Origin: NAT127 sp034717695
Lineage (GTDB): Bacteria; Pseudomonadota; Gammaproteobacteria; Pseudomonadales; Porticoccaceae
Direction of reading: 5' to 3'
Assembly (NCBI GenBank): GCA_034717695.1
Contig: JAYELS010000038.1
Coordinates: 90,407-154,406, forward strand
DNA length: 64,000 nt
This document shows, one piece after another, positions 7,471-19,188 of this stretch. The first letter of the stretch is position 1. Every line of letters begins with the position of its first letter. The notes beneath the pieces were generated by a model, which had not been told where the DNA came from, searched no databases, and saw nothing but the letters and a program-made list of their open reading frames with translations. A program made the translations under genes and the position numbers.

Positions 7471-7971
7471 ATGCGCCCAATGTCCACCCAACCCCTGTCC
7501 ATCCGCCATCTCCTGACCGGTCTCTTGCTGATCCTGGCCGCGGCCCAGGCGCCCCTCGGCCTCGCCGAGGGCGACACCCTGACCGTTTACAAAAGCCCCA
7601 CCTGCGGCTGCTGTGGCCTGTGGATCGACCACGCCAGGGATGCAGGGTTCGACACCCGGGTCGAACACCCCGCCGACCTCAACCAGCTCAAGGCCGGCCA
7701 CGGCATCGCCCCCCGCCACCAGTCCTGCCACACGGCGGTGAGCGCCGACGGCTTCGTGTTCGAGGGCCATGTGCCCGCCCATCTGATCAAGCGCTTCCTG
7801 GCGGAAAGGCCCGAGGGCGCCATCGGCCTCGCGGTCCCGGGCATGCCGGTGGGCAGCCCCGGCATGGAGATGGGCGAGCGCTTCGATCGCTATGAGGTGC
7901 TATTGCTGATGAAGGATGGATCGAGCCGGGTCTACAGCGCCATCGAGACCGCGGCAGAGCAGTATCCGTGA
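7471..7971 (+). CDS. DUF411 exported metal-binding protein
   Basis: A 166-residue protein with an N-terminal signal (LLTGLLLILAAAQAPLGLAEG, cleavage near residue 30) and a DUF411 domain. The domain has YKSPTCGCCGLWIDHARDAGF with the CGCC cluster, then HGIAPRHQSCHTAVSADGFVFEGHVPAHLIKRFL and GLAVPGMPVGSPGMEMG, all strong family signatures. DUF411 proteins are often near copper-handling genes and are thought to bind copper in the periplasm; no copper gene is next to it here. The start at 7471 has GGAGG six bases upstream. It converges with tadA. Confidence 0.9.
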   Translation: MRPMSTQPLSIRHLLTGLLLILAAAQAPLGLAEGDTLTVYKSPTCGCCGLWIDHARDAGFDTRVEHPADLNQLKAGHGIAPRHQSCHTAVSADGFVFEGHVPAHLIKRFLAERPEGAIGLAVPGMPVGSPGMEMGERFDRYEVLLLMKDGSSRVYSAIETAAEQYP

Positions 7972-7983
7972 AGACGGGCGCGA

Positions 7984-8466
7984 TCAGCGCCCCCGCTTGC
8001 GGCGGAAGAACTCGCTGATCAGGGCGCCACAGGCGTCCGCCAGCACCCCTTCCCGCCATTGCACCCGGTGGTTGTAGTGGCTCTCGTCCAGGAGCCGCAG
8101 CCGACTCACCACCGCCCCCGCCCGGGGCTCCCGGGCGCCGAACACCAGGGTGTCGACCCGGGCGTGGATGATGGCCCCCACGCACATGGTGCAGGGTTCG
8201 ATGGTGACGTAGAGGGTGGTGCCCGGCAGCCGGTAATTGCCAAGCGCCCGGGCAGCGGCCCGCAGGGCCTGAATCTCGGCGTGGGCGCTCGGGTCCTGGC
8301 CGGCGATGGGGTGGTTGTAGCCCTCGGCGATCAGCTTCCCCTCCCGCACCAGCACCGCGCCCACGGGCACCTCGCCGAGCCCCGCGGCGCGGCGGCCCTG
8401 GTCGAGGGCGAGGGCCATCCAGTGCTCATCGTCGGGCAAGGCAGGGGCGGGGGATTGTTCGATCAT
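7984..8466 (-). CDS. tadA: tRNA-specific adenosine deaminase TadA
   Basis: A 160-residue zinc deaminase that converts the wobble adenosine of tRNA-Arg(ACG) to inosine. The zinc ligands and general base are visible in DPSAHAEIQALRAAA and TLYVTIEPCTMCVGAIIHARV, exactly as in TadA, and KVxxFGA-type sequence appears as TLVFGAREPRAGA. The C-terminal FFRRKRGR fits TadA tRNA contact. The length agrees with E. coli TadA (167). It is an essential enzyme, here a single gene convergent with the DUF411 gene. Confidence 0.96.
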   Translation of the reverse strand: MIEQSPAPALPDDEHWMALALDQGRRAAGLGEVPVGAVLVREGKLIAEGYNHPIAGQDPSAHAEIQALRAAARALGNYRLPGTTLYVTIEPCTMCVGAIIHARVDTLVFGAREPRAGAVVSRLRLLDESHYNHRVQWREGVLADACGALISEFFRRKRGR

Positions 8467-8617
8467 CGCGGGGGGGATTCCGGGGCATGGAATTTGCTGT
8501 GGCTATTCCGCCACCAGCTACCTAAAATGCCTCTCCTGACAGCGGCAAGGACAGGCGGGCACATTGTCGTTGATTTCAGCGCAATCACAAGACCAGCATA
8601 TTCCGGACAAGAAACCG

Positions 8618-9328
8618 ATGACCTATTGTATTGGCATGGTCCTCAACGAAGGCCTGATCATGGCCGCGGATACCCGCACCAATGCCGGGATCGACCACAT
8701 CGCCACCTTCCCCAAGCTGTTCACCTTCGAGAACATCGGCGAGCGGGTGATCATCATCGCCACCTCCGGCAACCTGGCCACCTCCCAGCGGGTCATCAGT
8801 GTCCTCAAGCAACAGATCGACCGCGCCGAGCCCCTCAACCTCCACAGCTGCGACAGCATGTTCCAGGTGGCGGAGCTGGTGGGGGAAGTGCTGCTCAACA
8901 GCGAGAGCCACTACCGGGTGACCAACCCCATGAGCGCCGTGGACTTCACCAACAACCTGCTGGTGGGGGGCCAGATCAAGGGGCAAAAGGCCGAGATGTA
9001 CCACATCTACCCCGAGGGCAATTTCATCCGCACCTGCACCGACACGCCCTTCTTCCAGATCGGCGAATCCAAGTACGGCAAGCCCATCCTCGACCGTATC
9101 ATCACCACCGAGACGCCCCTCAACCAGGCGATGAAGTGCGCCCTGATCTCCTTCGACTCCACCATGCACTCCAACCTGTCGGTGGGCATGCCCATCGATA
9201 TCGTGATCTACCGGCTCGACAGCCTGGAGGTCAAGATCGAGCGCCTCGAACAGGACGACCGTTACTTCACCCGCCTGGCCAAGGCCTGGGGCGGCGGTAT
9301 CCGGCAGTTGTTCGACCAGCTGCCCTAG
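8618..9328 (+). CDS. Anbu, ancestral proteasome beta-subunit-like peptidase
   Basis: A 236-residue Ntn-hydrolase of the Anbu (COG3484) family. It begins MTYCIGMVLNEGLIMAADTRTNAGIDHIATF, so removal of Met exposes the catalytic Thr as in other Anbu proteins, and AADTRTNAG matches the substrate-loop signature. The ATG at 8618 is preferred over upstream starts because only it places Thr at position 2. Anbu usually sits next to genes for a transglutaminase-like protease, an alpha-E domain protein and an ATP-grasp or circularly permuted ATP-grasp protein. None of these is nearby; the neighbours are tadA and an acylphosphatase. Anbu forms open-ring or helical assemblies with weak known activity. Confidence 0.9.
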   Translation: MTYCIGMVLNEGLIMAADTRTNAGIDHIATFPKLFTFENIGERVIIIATSGNLATSQRVISVLKQQIDRAEPLNLHSCDSMFQVAELVGEVLLNSESHYRVTNPMSAVDFTNNLLVGGQIKGQKAEMYHIYPEGNFIRTCTDTPFFQIGESKYGKPILDRIITTETPLNQAMKCALISFDSTMHSNLSVGMPIDIVIYRLDSLEVKIERLEQDDRYFTRLAKAWGGGIRQLFDQLP

Positions 9329-9331
9329 GGC

Positions 9332-9595
9332 CTACAACACCTCGAACCCTTGCGGCGAGGGCATCTCCCCCGCCGGGCGCCACGTCACCGACACCACCCG
9401 CGACCGGGGCGGCCCCTCCTCGACAGCGGCGCGCACCCGCGCCACCGCCCCCTCGGCCCCCGCCAGCAACACTTCCACCGAGCCGTCGGGGAGATTGCGG
9501 GCATGGCCGCTGACCCCTTCCCGCAGGGCGGCGTCCGCCACGTGGCGGCGAAACCACACCCCCTGCACCTTGCCCCGGACGTGGCCGACGATCAT
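9332..9595 (-). CDS. acyP: Acylphosphatase
   Basis: An 87-residue protein that hydrolyses carboxyl-phosphate bonds. It contains HVRGKVQGVWFRRHVADAA with the conserved arginine in VQGVWFR, then GHARNLPDGSVEVLLAGAE, which holds the conserved asparagine. The start ATG shares one base with the stop of the thioredoxin gene (TGATG), so the two are coupled. Length matches the family, about 90 residues. Confidence 0.93.
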   Translation of the reverse strand: MIVGHVRGKVQGVWFRRHVADAALREGVSGHARNLPDGSVEVLLAGAEGAVARVRAAVEEGPPRSRVVSVTWRPAGEMPSPQGFEVL

Positions 9596-10086
9596 CACGG
9601 CTGCCGCGCCCCCGTGGCGAGGGCAAGTGCCTCCTCCAGCTGTTCCAGGGTCTGGGGGCCGCGCAGGATGGACACCAGCTTGCCGCCGGGATCGATCACG
9701 AAGGTCTCCGGCAGGCCCACCGGTACCGGTACCCCGAGGGCCTCCCGGGGGTCCACGGCGAGGGTGGGAAACTCGATCCCAAGGCTTGCTACCTGACCCG
9801 CCAGCACCTTCCCTTCGAGGCGATCGAAGTTGACCCCCACCACCCGCACCGTATCCCGGTGGCGCTTCTGGAAGTCGTTCAATTCGGGCACTTCCTCCCG
9901 GCAGGGAGCGCACCACTCGGCCCAGTAATTGACGAACACGGTGTAGCCCCGCAGGGTATCAAGGGTGAGGGGTTTATCCCCCTCTTCCTGGCCGCAGCCG
10001 GCGAGGATCGCCACCAGGAGGACCGCCAGCGCCCCTCGGGCGAGGCGGGCAAGGGACGGCAACGGTCGGATGAATGACGTGGTCAA
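9595..10086 (-). CDS. TlpA/ResA-like thioredoxin-fold lipoprotein
   Basis: A 163-residue protein with a lipoprotein signal (lipobox LVAILAGC at residues about 24-31) and a thioredoxin fold whose active site is VFVNYWAEWCAPCREEVPEL (WCAPC). A cis-proline appears in VGLPETFVIDPGGKLV. It is expected to be anchored to a membrane facing the periplasm and to act in disulfide reduction, for instance in cytochrome c or metal-centre maturation. The start is an unusual TTG at 10086 with AGGAG about 11 bases upstream; no ATG is available before the signal peptide. It is upstream of, and coupled to, the acylphosphatase gene. Confidence 0.85.
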   Translation of the reverse strand: MTTSFIRPLPSLARLARGALAVLLVAILAGCGQEEGDKPLTLDTLRGYTVFVNYWAEWCAPCREEVPELNDFQKRHRDTVRVVGVNFDRLEGKVLAGQVASLGIEFPTLAVDPREALGVPVPVGLPETFVIDPGGKLVSILRGPQTLEQLEEALALATGARQP

Positions 10087-10180
10087 GGTATCGGCGCTCC
10101 TCTCTTGTGACGGACGGGATTAGGCAACGGACAGGGCTCGGCGGCGAAGGGTCAACTGGCCCTCGCGGGGGCCTTGCCCT

Positions 10181-10205
10181 TACAATGGAAAACCCGTCCA
10201 TTGTA
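10181..10205. promoter_or_regulatory. Perfect 9-7-9 inverted repeat between divergent tlpA-like and arsC genes
   Basis: TACAATGGA and TCCATTGTA flank a seven-base spacer with no mismatch. TACAAT, a good -10 hexamer, occurs on both strands at its edges. It ends 12 bases before the arsC start. It may be an operator or a symmetric pair of -10 elements; as RNA it could form a hairpin at the arsC ribosome site. Confidence 0.55.
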
Positions 10206-10216
10206 CACAAACCCCC

Positions 10217-10564
10217 ATGATCACCATTTATCACAACCCCCGCTGCTCCAAGTCCCGGCAAACCCTGGCGCTGCTCGAGGCCCGCGGCCTCGAACCCCGG
10301 GTGATCCCCTACCTCGACACCCCCCCGGACGCCGCCACCCTCAAATCCCTGCTGAAAAAACTCGGCATCGGCCCCCGGGACCTGCTCCGCAAGGGGGAGG
10401 AGGAATACAAGGCCAACGACCTCGGCAACCCCGATCTCGACGACCAGGCGCTGATCGACGCCATGGTCAAGTACCCGCGACTCATCGAGCGCCCCATCGT
10501 GGTGAACGGCAACCGCGCCGCCCTCGGCCGCCCGCCGGAAGCGGTGCTGGATATCCTGCCATGA
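10217..10564 (+). CDS. arsC: ArsC-family arsenate reductase (glutaredoxin type)
   Basis: A 115-residue thioredoxin-fold protein, MITIYHNPRCSKSRQTLALLEARGL, with the catalytic cysteine at residue 10 in the NPRCSKSR motif. The arginines expected for arsenate contact appear in LLRKGEEEY and LIERPIVV. It would reduce arsenate with glutathione and glutaredoxin, although many family members have no proven arsenate role. No arsenite pump is nearby. It overlaps wrbA as ATGA. Confidence 0.92.
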   Translation: MITIYHNPRCSKSRQTLALLEARGLEPRVIPYLDTPPDAATLKSLLKKLGIGPRDLLRKGEEEYKANDLGNPDLDDQALIDAMVKYPRLIERPIVVNGNRAALGRPPEAVLDILP

Positions 10565-11172
10565 CGGCCCCCTACGTGCTGGTGCTCTACTACAGCCGCC
10601 ACGGCAGCGTGGCGGCCATGGCGCGCCATGTCGCCCTCGGGGTGGAGGCCGCCGGCCTCGAAGCGCGGCTGCGCACCGTGCCGCCGGTGTCCGCCAACTG
10701 CGAGGCGACGGAGGACGAGATCCCCGCCAGCGGCCCCCTGTACTGCACCCTGGATGATCTGCGGGACTGCGCCGGCCTGGTCCTCGGCAGCCCCACCCGC
10801 TTCGGCAACATGGCGGCGCCCCTCAAGTATTTTCTCGACGGCACCAGCAGCCTGTGGCTCAACGGCCAGTTGATCGGCAAGCCCGCCGCCGCCTTCACCT
10901 CCACCGCCAGTCTCCACGGCGGGCAGGAGAGCACCCTCCTGTCGATGTTGCTGCCCCTCCTGCACCACGGCATGGTGATCGCCGGCCTGCCCTACAGCCA
11001 CCCGGAGCTCACCGCGACCCAGAGCGGTGGCACCCCCTACGGCGCCTCCCACCACGCCGGCACCGACAACCGCCCCGTGGACGACACCGAGGCGCTGTTG
11101 TGCAAGGCCCTCGGCAGGCGGATCGCGGCGCTGGCCCGGAAACTCGCCCCATCCCCGGGGGACCCGATATGA
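10561..11172 (+). CDS. wrbA: WrbA-like NAD(P)H:quinone oxidoreductase
   Basis: A 203-residue flavodoxin-like protein. The FMN phosphate loop is YYSRHGSVAAMARHVALGVE, followed by GSPTRFGNMAAPLKYFLDGT and FTSTASLHGGQESTLLSML, all WrbA signatures. WrbA reduces quinones by two electrons and limits oxidative stress. It is in a three-gene operon (arsC, wrbA, a DUF2069 gene) with overlapping starts and stops, an arrangement known from Pseudomonas. Confidence 0.93.
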   Translation: MTAPYVLVLYYSRHGSVAAMARHVALGVEAAGLEARLRTVPPVSANCEATEDEIPASGPLYCTLDDLRDCAGLVLGSPTRFGNMAAPLKYFLDGTSSLWLNGQLIGKPAAAFTSTASLHGGQESTLLSMLLPLLHHGMVIAGLPYSHPELTATQSGGTPYGASHHAGTDNRPVDDTEALLCKALGRRIAALARKLAPSPGDPI

Positions 11173-11549
11173 TCCCCGCCCTCGCCACCAAACTCACCTG
11201 GGCCCGCCGCCTCACCTGGGCGAGCTATGTGCTGTTCCTCGCCAGCCTCGTTATCGGCGGCTACCTCGCCGGCACCCCGGGGAGCCTCATCATCATCGGC
11301 ACCCTGCCCCTCATCCTCTTCCTGCCGGGGATGGCCCGGGAGAACCACCGCAGCCTGTCGATGCTGTGTTTCGTCACCCTGTTCTACTTCACCGTGATCG
11401 TGGTGCGGCTCGGCGCCCCCGGCCACTCGGCCATGGACTGGGTGGCGGTGGTGCTGATCAGCGTGCTGTTCTGCGCCGCCATGATGTTCAGCCGCTGGAA
11501 GCAGTACGATCTGGCCTACCGCCAGGGACGGGGCGAAGCGCCCGACTGA
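11169..11549 (+). CDS. DUF2069 inner-membrane protein
   Basis: A 126-residue protein with four predicted transmembrane helices, in the DUF2069 pattern: an N-terminal WARRLTWASYVLFLASLV, a central short loop GMARENHRSLSMLCFV and a C-terminal helix ending at KQYDLAYR. The function is unknown. Its ATG overlaps the wrbA stop, so it is probably co-translated with that gene. Confidence 0.85.
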   Translation: MIPALATKLTWARRLTWASYVLFLASLVIGGYLAGTPGSLIIIGTLPLILFLPGMARENHRSLSMLCFVTLFYFTVIVVRLGAPGHSAMDWVAVVLISVLFCAAMMFSRWKQYDLAYRQGRGEAPD

Positions 11550-11580
11550 CCCCCCGCCAACCCACCCCCAAGGGACCACC

Positions 11581-13428
11581 ATGAGCAAGGACAAACCCGG
11601 TTTCATCCGCCGCCTGTTCGGCCTGATCGGCAAGCTGTTCACCGCCCTGCGCTGGCTCATCAACGCGGTGCTCGCGCTGATCCTGCTGGTGGTGCTGGTC
11701 AATCTCTTCGGCCAGCAGACCAAGCCACTGCCCGCCAAGGCCGCCCTCACTCTCACCCCCGCCGGCGTGCTGGTGGAGCAGCGCAGCTACGCCGACCCCC
11801 TCACCCAGATGCTCGAGCAATCCGCCCCGGTGGACGCCGAGACCCCGGTGCGAGACCTGGTGGAGGCCATCGACAGCGGCGCCCGGGATGCCCGCATCAC
11901 CGCCCTGGTGCTGCACCTCGACTACCTCCAGGGCGGCGGCATCAGCAAGCTGGAGGAGGTGGGCGCCGCCCTCACCCGCTTCAAGCAGAGCGGCAAGCCG
12001 GTGGTGGCGGTGGCTGACAGCTACAGCCAGGACCAGTACTACCTGGCCAGCTACGCCGACGAGATCCACCTGAACCCCATGGGCGGGGTGATGATCACCG
12101 GCTACGGCTACTACGGCACCTACCTGAAATCCGCCGCCGAGAAACTGAAAATACAGGTCAACGTGTTCCGCGCCGGCCAGTTCAAGAGTGCGGTGGAGCC
12201 CTTCACCCGGGACGACATGTCCCCCGAGTCCCGGGAAAACACCACCGCCTGGCTGGACGAGCTGTGGCAGGCCTACAGCCGCCAGGTGGAGACCGCCCGG
12301 CAACTGCCCCCCGGCGCCGTCGACGATTACGTCAACGGCATGCACGCCCGGCTCGGCGAGCTCGGCGGCGATCTCGGCCGGCTCGCCCTTGACGCAGGCC
12401 TCGTGGACCACCTCTCCACCCGCCCCGCGATCGGCCGCCGCCTCGCCGAGCTGGTGGGAGAGGACGAGGACGGCTATCTCAACATCGACCACAAGACCTA
12501 CCTGGCCCACCTGCGCCTGCCCGGTCTCGATCGCGCCGGCGACGGGGATGCCATCGGTGTGATCGTCGCCGCCGGCACCATCCTCGATGGCGACCAACCG
12601 GAGGGCTCCATCGGCGGCGACACCCTCGCCGCCCTGCTCCAGACCGCCCGCAAGGACAAGCAGCTCAAGGCCCTGGTGCTCAGGATCGACAGCCCCGGCG
12701 GCAGCGCCTTTGCCTCCGAGGTGATCCGCAACGAAATCGCCGAGACCCGCAAGGTGATGCCGGTGATCATCTCCATGGGCTCCCTGGCCGCATCCGGCGG
12801 CTACTGGATCGCCGCCGGCGCCGACGAGATCTGGGCCATGCCCACCACCCTCACCGGGTCCATCGGCGTGTTCGGCATCGTGCCCACCTTCGACGAGAGC
12901 CTGAAATCCCTCGGCATCCACAGCGACGGGGTGGGCAGCACCCGCCTGGCGGATATCGGCCACCTGGACCGACCCCTCTCAGAGGAGGCCAGGGTGATCC
13001 TGCAACTGGGGGTCGACAACATCTACCAGCGCTTCCTCGCCCTGGTGGCGGAGGGGCGCGGCACCAGCGTCGACCGGGTGACGGCGCTGGCCGGCGGCCG
13101 CGTCTGGACCGGCCGCCAGGCTCTTGAGCGCGGCCTCGTCGACGGCCTCGGCACCTTCGCCGACGCCATCAACGCAGCGGGGCTGCGGGCGGGGCTGAAA
13201 CGCTGGGAGGTCAAGCACATCGAAAGGCCCCTGAGCTTCCAGGAACAGCTGCTCAAGCAACTGGCGGGCAGCGCCGTATCGGCGCGCCAGTGGCTGGCAC
13301 CCGCCACAGGCCTCCCCGCCCCCCTGTCGCCGCGGCTGCGGGACCTGGCGGAACAGATCCTCGCCGTCGGCCGCCTCAACGATCCCCGGGGGATCTACCT
13401 GCACTGCTTTGGCTGCACTCAACCCTGA
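11581..13428 (+). CDS. sppA: Signal peptide peptidase SppA (67K type)
   Basis: A 615-residue membrane serine protease with one N-terminal transmembrane helix (residues about 25-45) and two tandem peptidase S49 repeats. The catalytic lysine is in VFRAGQFKSAVEPFTRDD near residue 202, and the serine in ISMGSLAASGGYWIAAGAD near residue 404, matching the split Ser/Lys dyad of E. coli SppA. It degrades leftover signal peptides in the membrane. GRVWTGRQALERGLVDGLG is a further family motif. The start ATG follows AAGGGACC. Length matches E. coli (618). Confidence 0.96.
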   Translation: MSKDKPGFIRRLFGLIGKLFTALRWLINAVLALILLVVLVNLFGQQTKPLPAKAALTLTPAGVLVEQRSYADPLTQMLEQSAPVDAETPVRDLVEAIDSGARDARITALVLHLDYLQGGGISKLEEVGAALTRFKQSGKPVVAVADSYSQDQYYLASYADEIHLNPMGGVMITGYGYYGTYLKSAAEKLKIQVNVFRAGQFKSAVEPFTRDDMSPESRENTTAWLDELWQAYSRQVETARQLPPGAVDDYVNGMHARLGELGGDLGRLALDAGLVDHLSTRPAIGRRLAELVGEDEDGYLNIDHKTYLAHLRLPGLDRAGDGDAIGVIVAAGTILDGDQPEGSIGGDTLAALLQTARKDKQLKALVLRIDSPGGSAFASEVIRNEIAETRKVMPVIISMGSLAASGGYWIAAGADEIWAMPTTLTGSIGVFGIVPTFDESLKSLGIHSDGVGSTRLADIGHLDRPLSEEARVILQLGVDNIYQRFLALVAEGRGTSVDRVTALAGGRVWTGRQALERGLVDGLGTFADAINAAGLRAGLKRWEVKHIERPLSFQEQLLKQLAGSAVSARQWLAPATGLPAPLSPRLRDLAEQILAVGRLNDPRGIYLHCFGCTQP

Positions 13429-13454
13429 ACGCCGCCCATCCGACAGGAGCCGTC

Positions 13455-14156
13455 ATGAGCGATCATTCTAGCCAACATAGCCGCCAATCCCGGGGCCCTC
13501 TGCGCCGCCTGCTGCTGGCCTGCGGCCTCGGCACCGCCTCCCTGCTTGCCGGTGCCGGGCCACCGCCGCCCCTGCCCGCCGAGGCGAGCGCGGCGGGCCT
13601 GGTGGCGGTGGATAGGCTGATCCCCGATCTCCACTTCGATGTACGCTACGCCACCGCCAACAACTTCGTCGGCCGCCCCCTCTACCCCGGCCCGCGCTGC
13701 TGGCTGCAGCAGGCGGTGGCGGAACGCCTCGCCCGGGTGCAGGCGGCCCTCAAGGGCGAAGGGCTGGGGCTCAAGGTGTTCGACTGCTACCGGCCGTTCT
13801 CGGTGCAGGAACAGCTGTGGACCCTGGTGCCGGACGAGCGCTACGTGGGCAAGCCATCCCGGGGTGCCGACGGCGCGCCCCTGGAGGGTTCGCGCCACAA
13901 TCGCGGCGCGGCGGTGGACCTCAGCCTCGTCGACCTCGCCAGCGGCGAGGAACTGGCGATGCCCACCGACTACGACGACTTCAGCGAGCGCGCCCACCGG
14001 GACTACCGCCAGCTGGACGCCGCCGTGCTCGCCAACCGCGCCCGCCTCGAAGCCGCCATGGCCGCGGAGGGTTTCAGCGGCCTGCCCACCGAGTGGTGGC
14101 ACTTCGACGCACCGGGCTGGGAGCGGTATCCGCTGCTCGACATCCCCCTGCGCTGA
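13455..14156 (+). CDS. VanX/DdpX-type D-alanyl-D-alanine dipeptidase, exported
   Basis: A 233-residue zinc dipeptidase of family M15D. The metal site is complete: SRHNRGAAVDLSLVDL (His and Asp ligands) and EWWHFDAPGWERYPLLDIPL (catalytic Glu and His ligand). CYRPFSVQEQLW supplies the conserved arginine. An N-terminal signal with a hydrophobic stretch (LLLACGLGTASLLAGAG) suggests export, so a role in periplasmic peptidoglycan turnover is more likely than glycopeptide resistance, and no van genes are nearby. It converges with the AraC-type regulator with no gap. Confidence 0.92.
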   Translation: MSDHSSQHSRQSRGPLRRLLLACGLGTASLLAGAGPPPPLPAEASAAGLVAVDRLIPDLHFDVRYATANNFVGRPLYPGPRCWLQQAVAERLARVQAALKGEGLGLKVFDCYRPFSVQEQLWTLVPDERYVGKPSRGADGAPLEGSRHNRGAAVDLSLVDLASGEELAMPTDYDDFSERAHRDYRQLDAAVLANRARLEAAMAAEGFSGLPTEWWHFDAPGWERYPLLDIPLR

Positions 14157-15176
14157 TCAATCCTCCAGCTCGCCCCGGAAGGTATTGCGGTAGCGCCGGG
14201 GCGACATGCCGGTCCACTGGGCAAAGGCGCGGCTGAAGGAGCGCGCCTCGGAAAACCCCAGGTAGGCGGACACCTCCTCCACCGCCAGGCGCTCCCGCAC
14301 CAGCTTGCGGATGGCGGTTTCACGGCGGATGTCATCCTTGATCTTCTGGTAGCTGGTGCCGCTGGCCCGCAGCTGGCGGTAGAGGGACTGGGGGCTGAGC
14401 CCCAGCCCCGCCGCCACCTCCGGGAGGGGCGGAAACACCAGGCCCTCGCCGCTCCCCGCCTCGATGATGCGCTCCACCTGGCGCTCCAGGCTGTTGTCGC
14501 TGCCGGGGATGGTCATCACATCGGCGGGCGCGTTGCGCACGAAGTAGGCCACCTCGGCGCGGCTGCGGATAAGGGGCTTGTCCAGGTAGGCGGCATCGAA
14601 GATCAGTTCGTCCCGGGGCTGGGAAAAGGTCAGCTTGCCCGGGAACATCACCTGCAGCTCGCCGTGGTGGGCCGGGCGCGGGAACGAGAAACGGGTCTCC
14701 CGCAGGCGGATCGCCTCGCCGATGTACCAGCTGGGAAAGCGGTGCCAGATCACCAGCAGGAACTCCCGGAGGAAATGCCCGGGGTCGAGGTCCGGGCGGC
14801 GATGGCTGATGCCGAACACAGCGTTGCCGCCGCCGGTGGCGATATCCAGATGGATGTCGTCGCCGAGCAGCCGGTAGAAGTCCACCGCCTTGGGGAGCAG
14901 CTCCCCCAGGGTGCGGCACTGGCTCACCAGATCGCACATGATGCGGAAGGCCCCCACCCGGCAGGCCCGGGCGCTGAAGCCCATGAACTCGTCGTCGAGG
15001 CTCAGCTGGACGCTGCGGAACAGCCGCGCCACCTGGTCGGTGTGGATGCGCCCGTCGGGGTCGGCGGTCACCTGGGGATTGATGCCGGCCCGCGCCAGGA
15101 GGCTCTCGGCATCGCCGCCCCGCTGGCGCACCGCCGCCAGGGAGCCGAGTACGTGGTGCATGCGGATGGTGGCCAT
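14157..15176 (-). CDS. AraC-family transcriptional regulator, probable propionate operon regulator
   Basis: A 339-residue regulator with an N-terminal effector domain of the arabinose-binding-2 type and a C-terminal double helix-turn-helix (GLSPQSLYRQLRASGTSYQKIKDDIRRETA, then EVSAYLGFSEARSFSRAFAQWTGMSPRRYR). It is divergent from the methylmalonyl-CoA mutase operon with a 229-base spacer that holds two direct repeats, so control of that operon is the simplest hypothesis. The ligand is unknown. Confidence 0.9.
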   Translation of the reverse strand: MATIRMHHVLGSLAAVRQRGGDAESLLARAGINPQVTADPDGRIHTDQVARLFRSVQLSLDDEFMGFSARACRVGAFRIMCDLVSQCRTLGELLPKAVDFYRLLGDDIHLDIATGGGNAVFGISHRRPDLDPGHFLREFLLVIWHRFPSWYIGEAIRLRETRFSFPRPAHHGELQVMFPGKLTFSQPRDELIFDAAYLDKPLIRSRAEVAYFVRNAPADVMTIPGSDNSLERQVERIIEAGSGEGLVFPPLPEVAAGLGLSPQSLYRQLRASGTSYQKIKDDIRRETAIRKLVRERLAVEEVSAYLGFSEARSFSRAFAQWTGMSPRRYRNTFRGELED

Positions 15177-15201
15177 GGGCCCGTCCTTTCCTGTGACTAT
15201 T

Positions 15202-15230
15202 GGCGGGAATTTATCACCAAAGGCGGGAAT
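15202..15230. promoter_or_regulatory. Direct repeats, candidate AraC-type binding site
   Basis: GGCGGGAAT occurs at 15202-15210 and again at 15222-15230, 20 bases apart or two helical turns, followed in each case by AT-rich bases. Such spacing is usual for AraC-type dimers. A TACAAT -10-like element lies at 15314-15319 ahead of the mutase gene with no clear -35, which fits activator dependence. Confidence 0.5.
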
Positions 15231-15405
15231 ATATGATTGTTTTTGTGCTTTTCACTGATAAATTCCGTCCTTCCCCTCGGTTTTTCCTATGGTTATCGTT
15301 TCGCGCCTTCCAGTACAATGGCCGGCCCATCCGCGGCGGGCCTCGCAATGCGCGCCGCCGGCCCACTGAAACGCGCAATTTCCTCCACCACGGGAGACAG
15401 AATCC

Positions 15406-17547
<2,142 letters not shown>

Positions 17548-17586
17548 TGCGGCCCCGCCGCGAACCCTCTGTCAGGAACATGAACC

Positions 17587-19119
<1,533 letters not shown>

Positions 19120-19188
19120 GGGGCCCCCGCCCCCTCGCACCGTGCCCCGAGCATTCATTCACGCAACTCAACCTGCGAAGACGAAGAC

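Noticed and set aside
13455..14156. Vancomycin resistance gene vanX
   Set aside because: The enzyme family is right, but there are no vanH, vanA, vanR or vanS neighbours, and a signal peptide points to a periplasmic cell-wall role.
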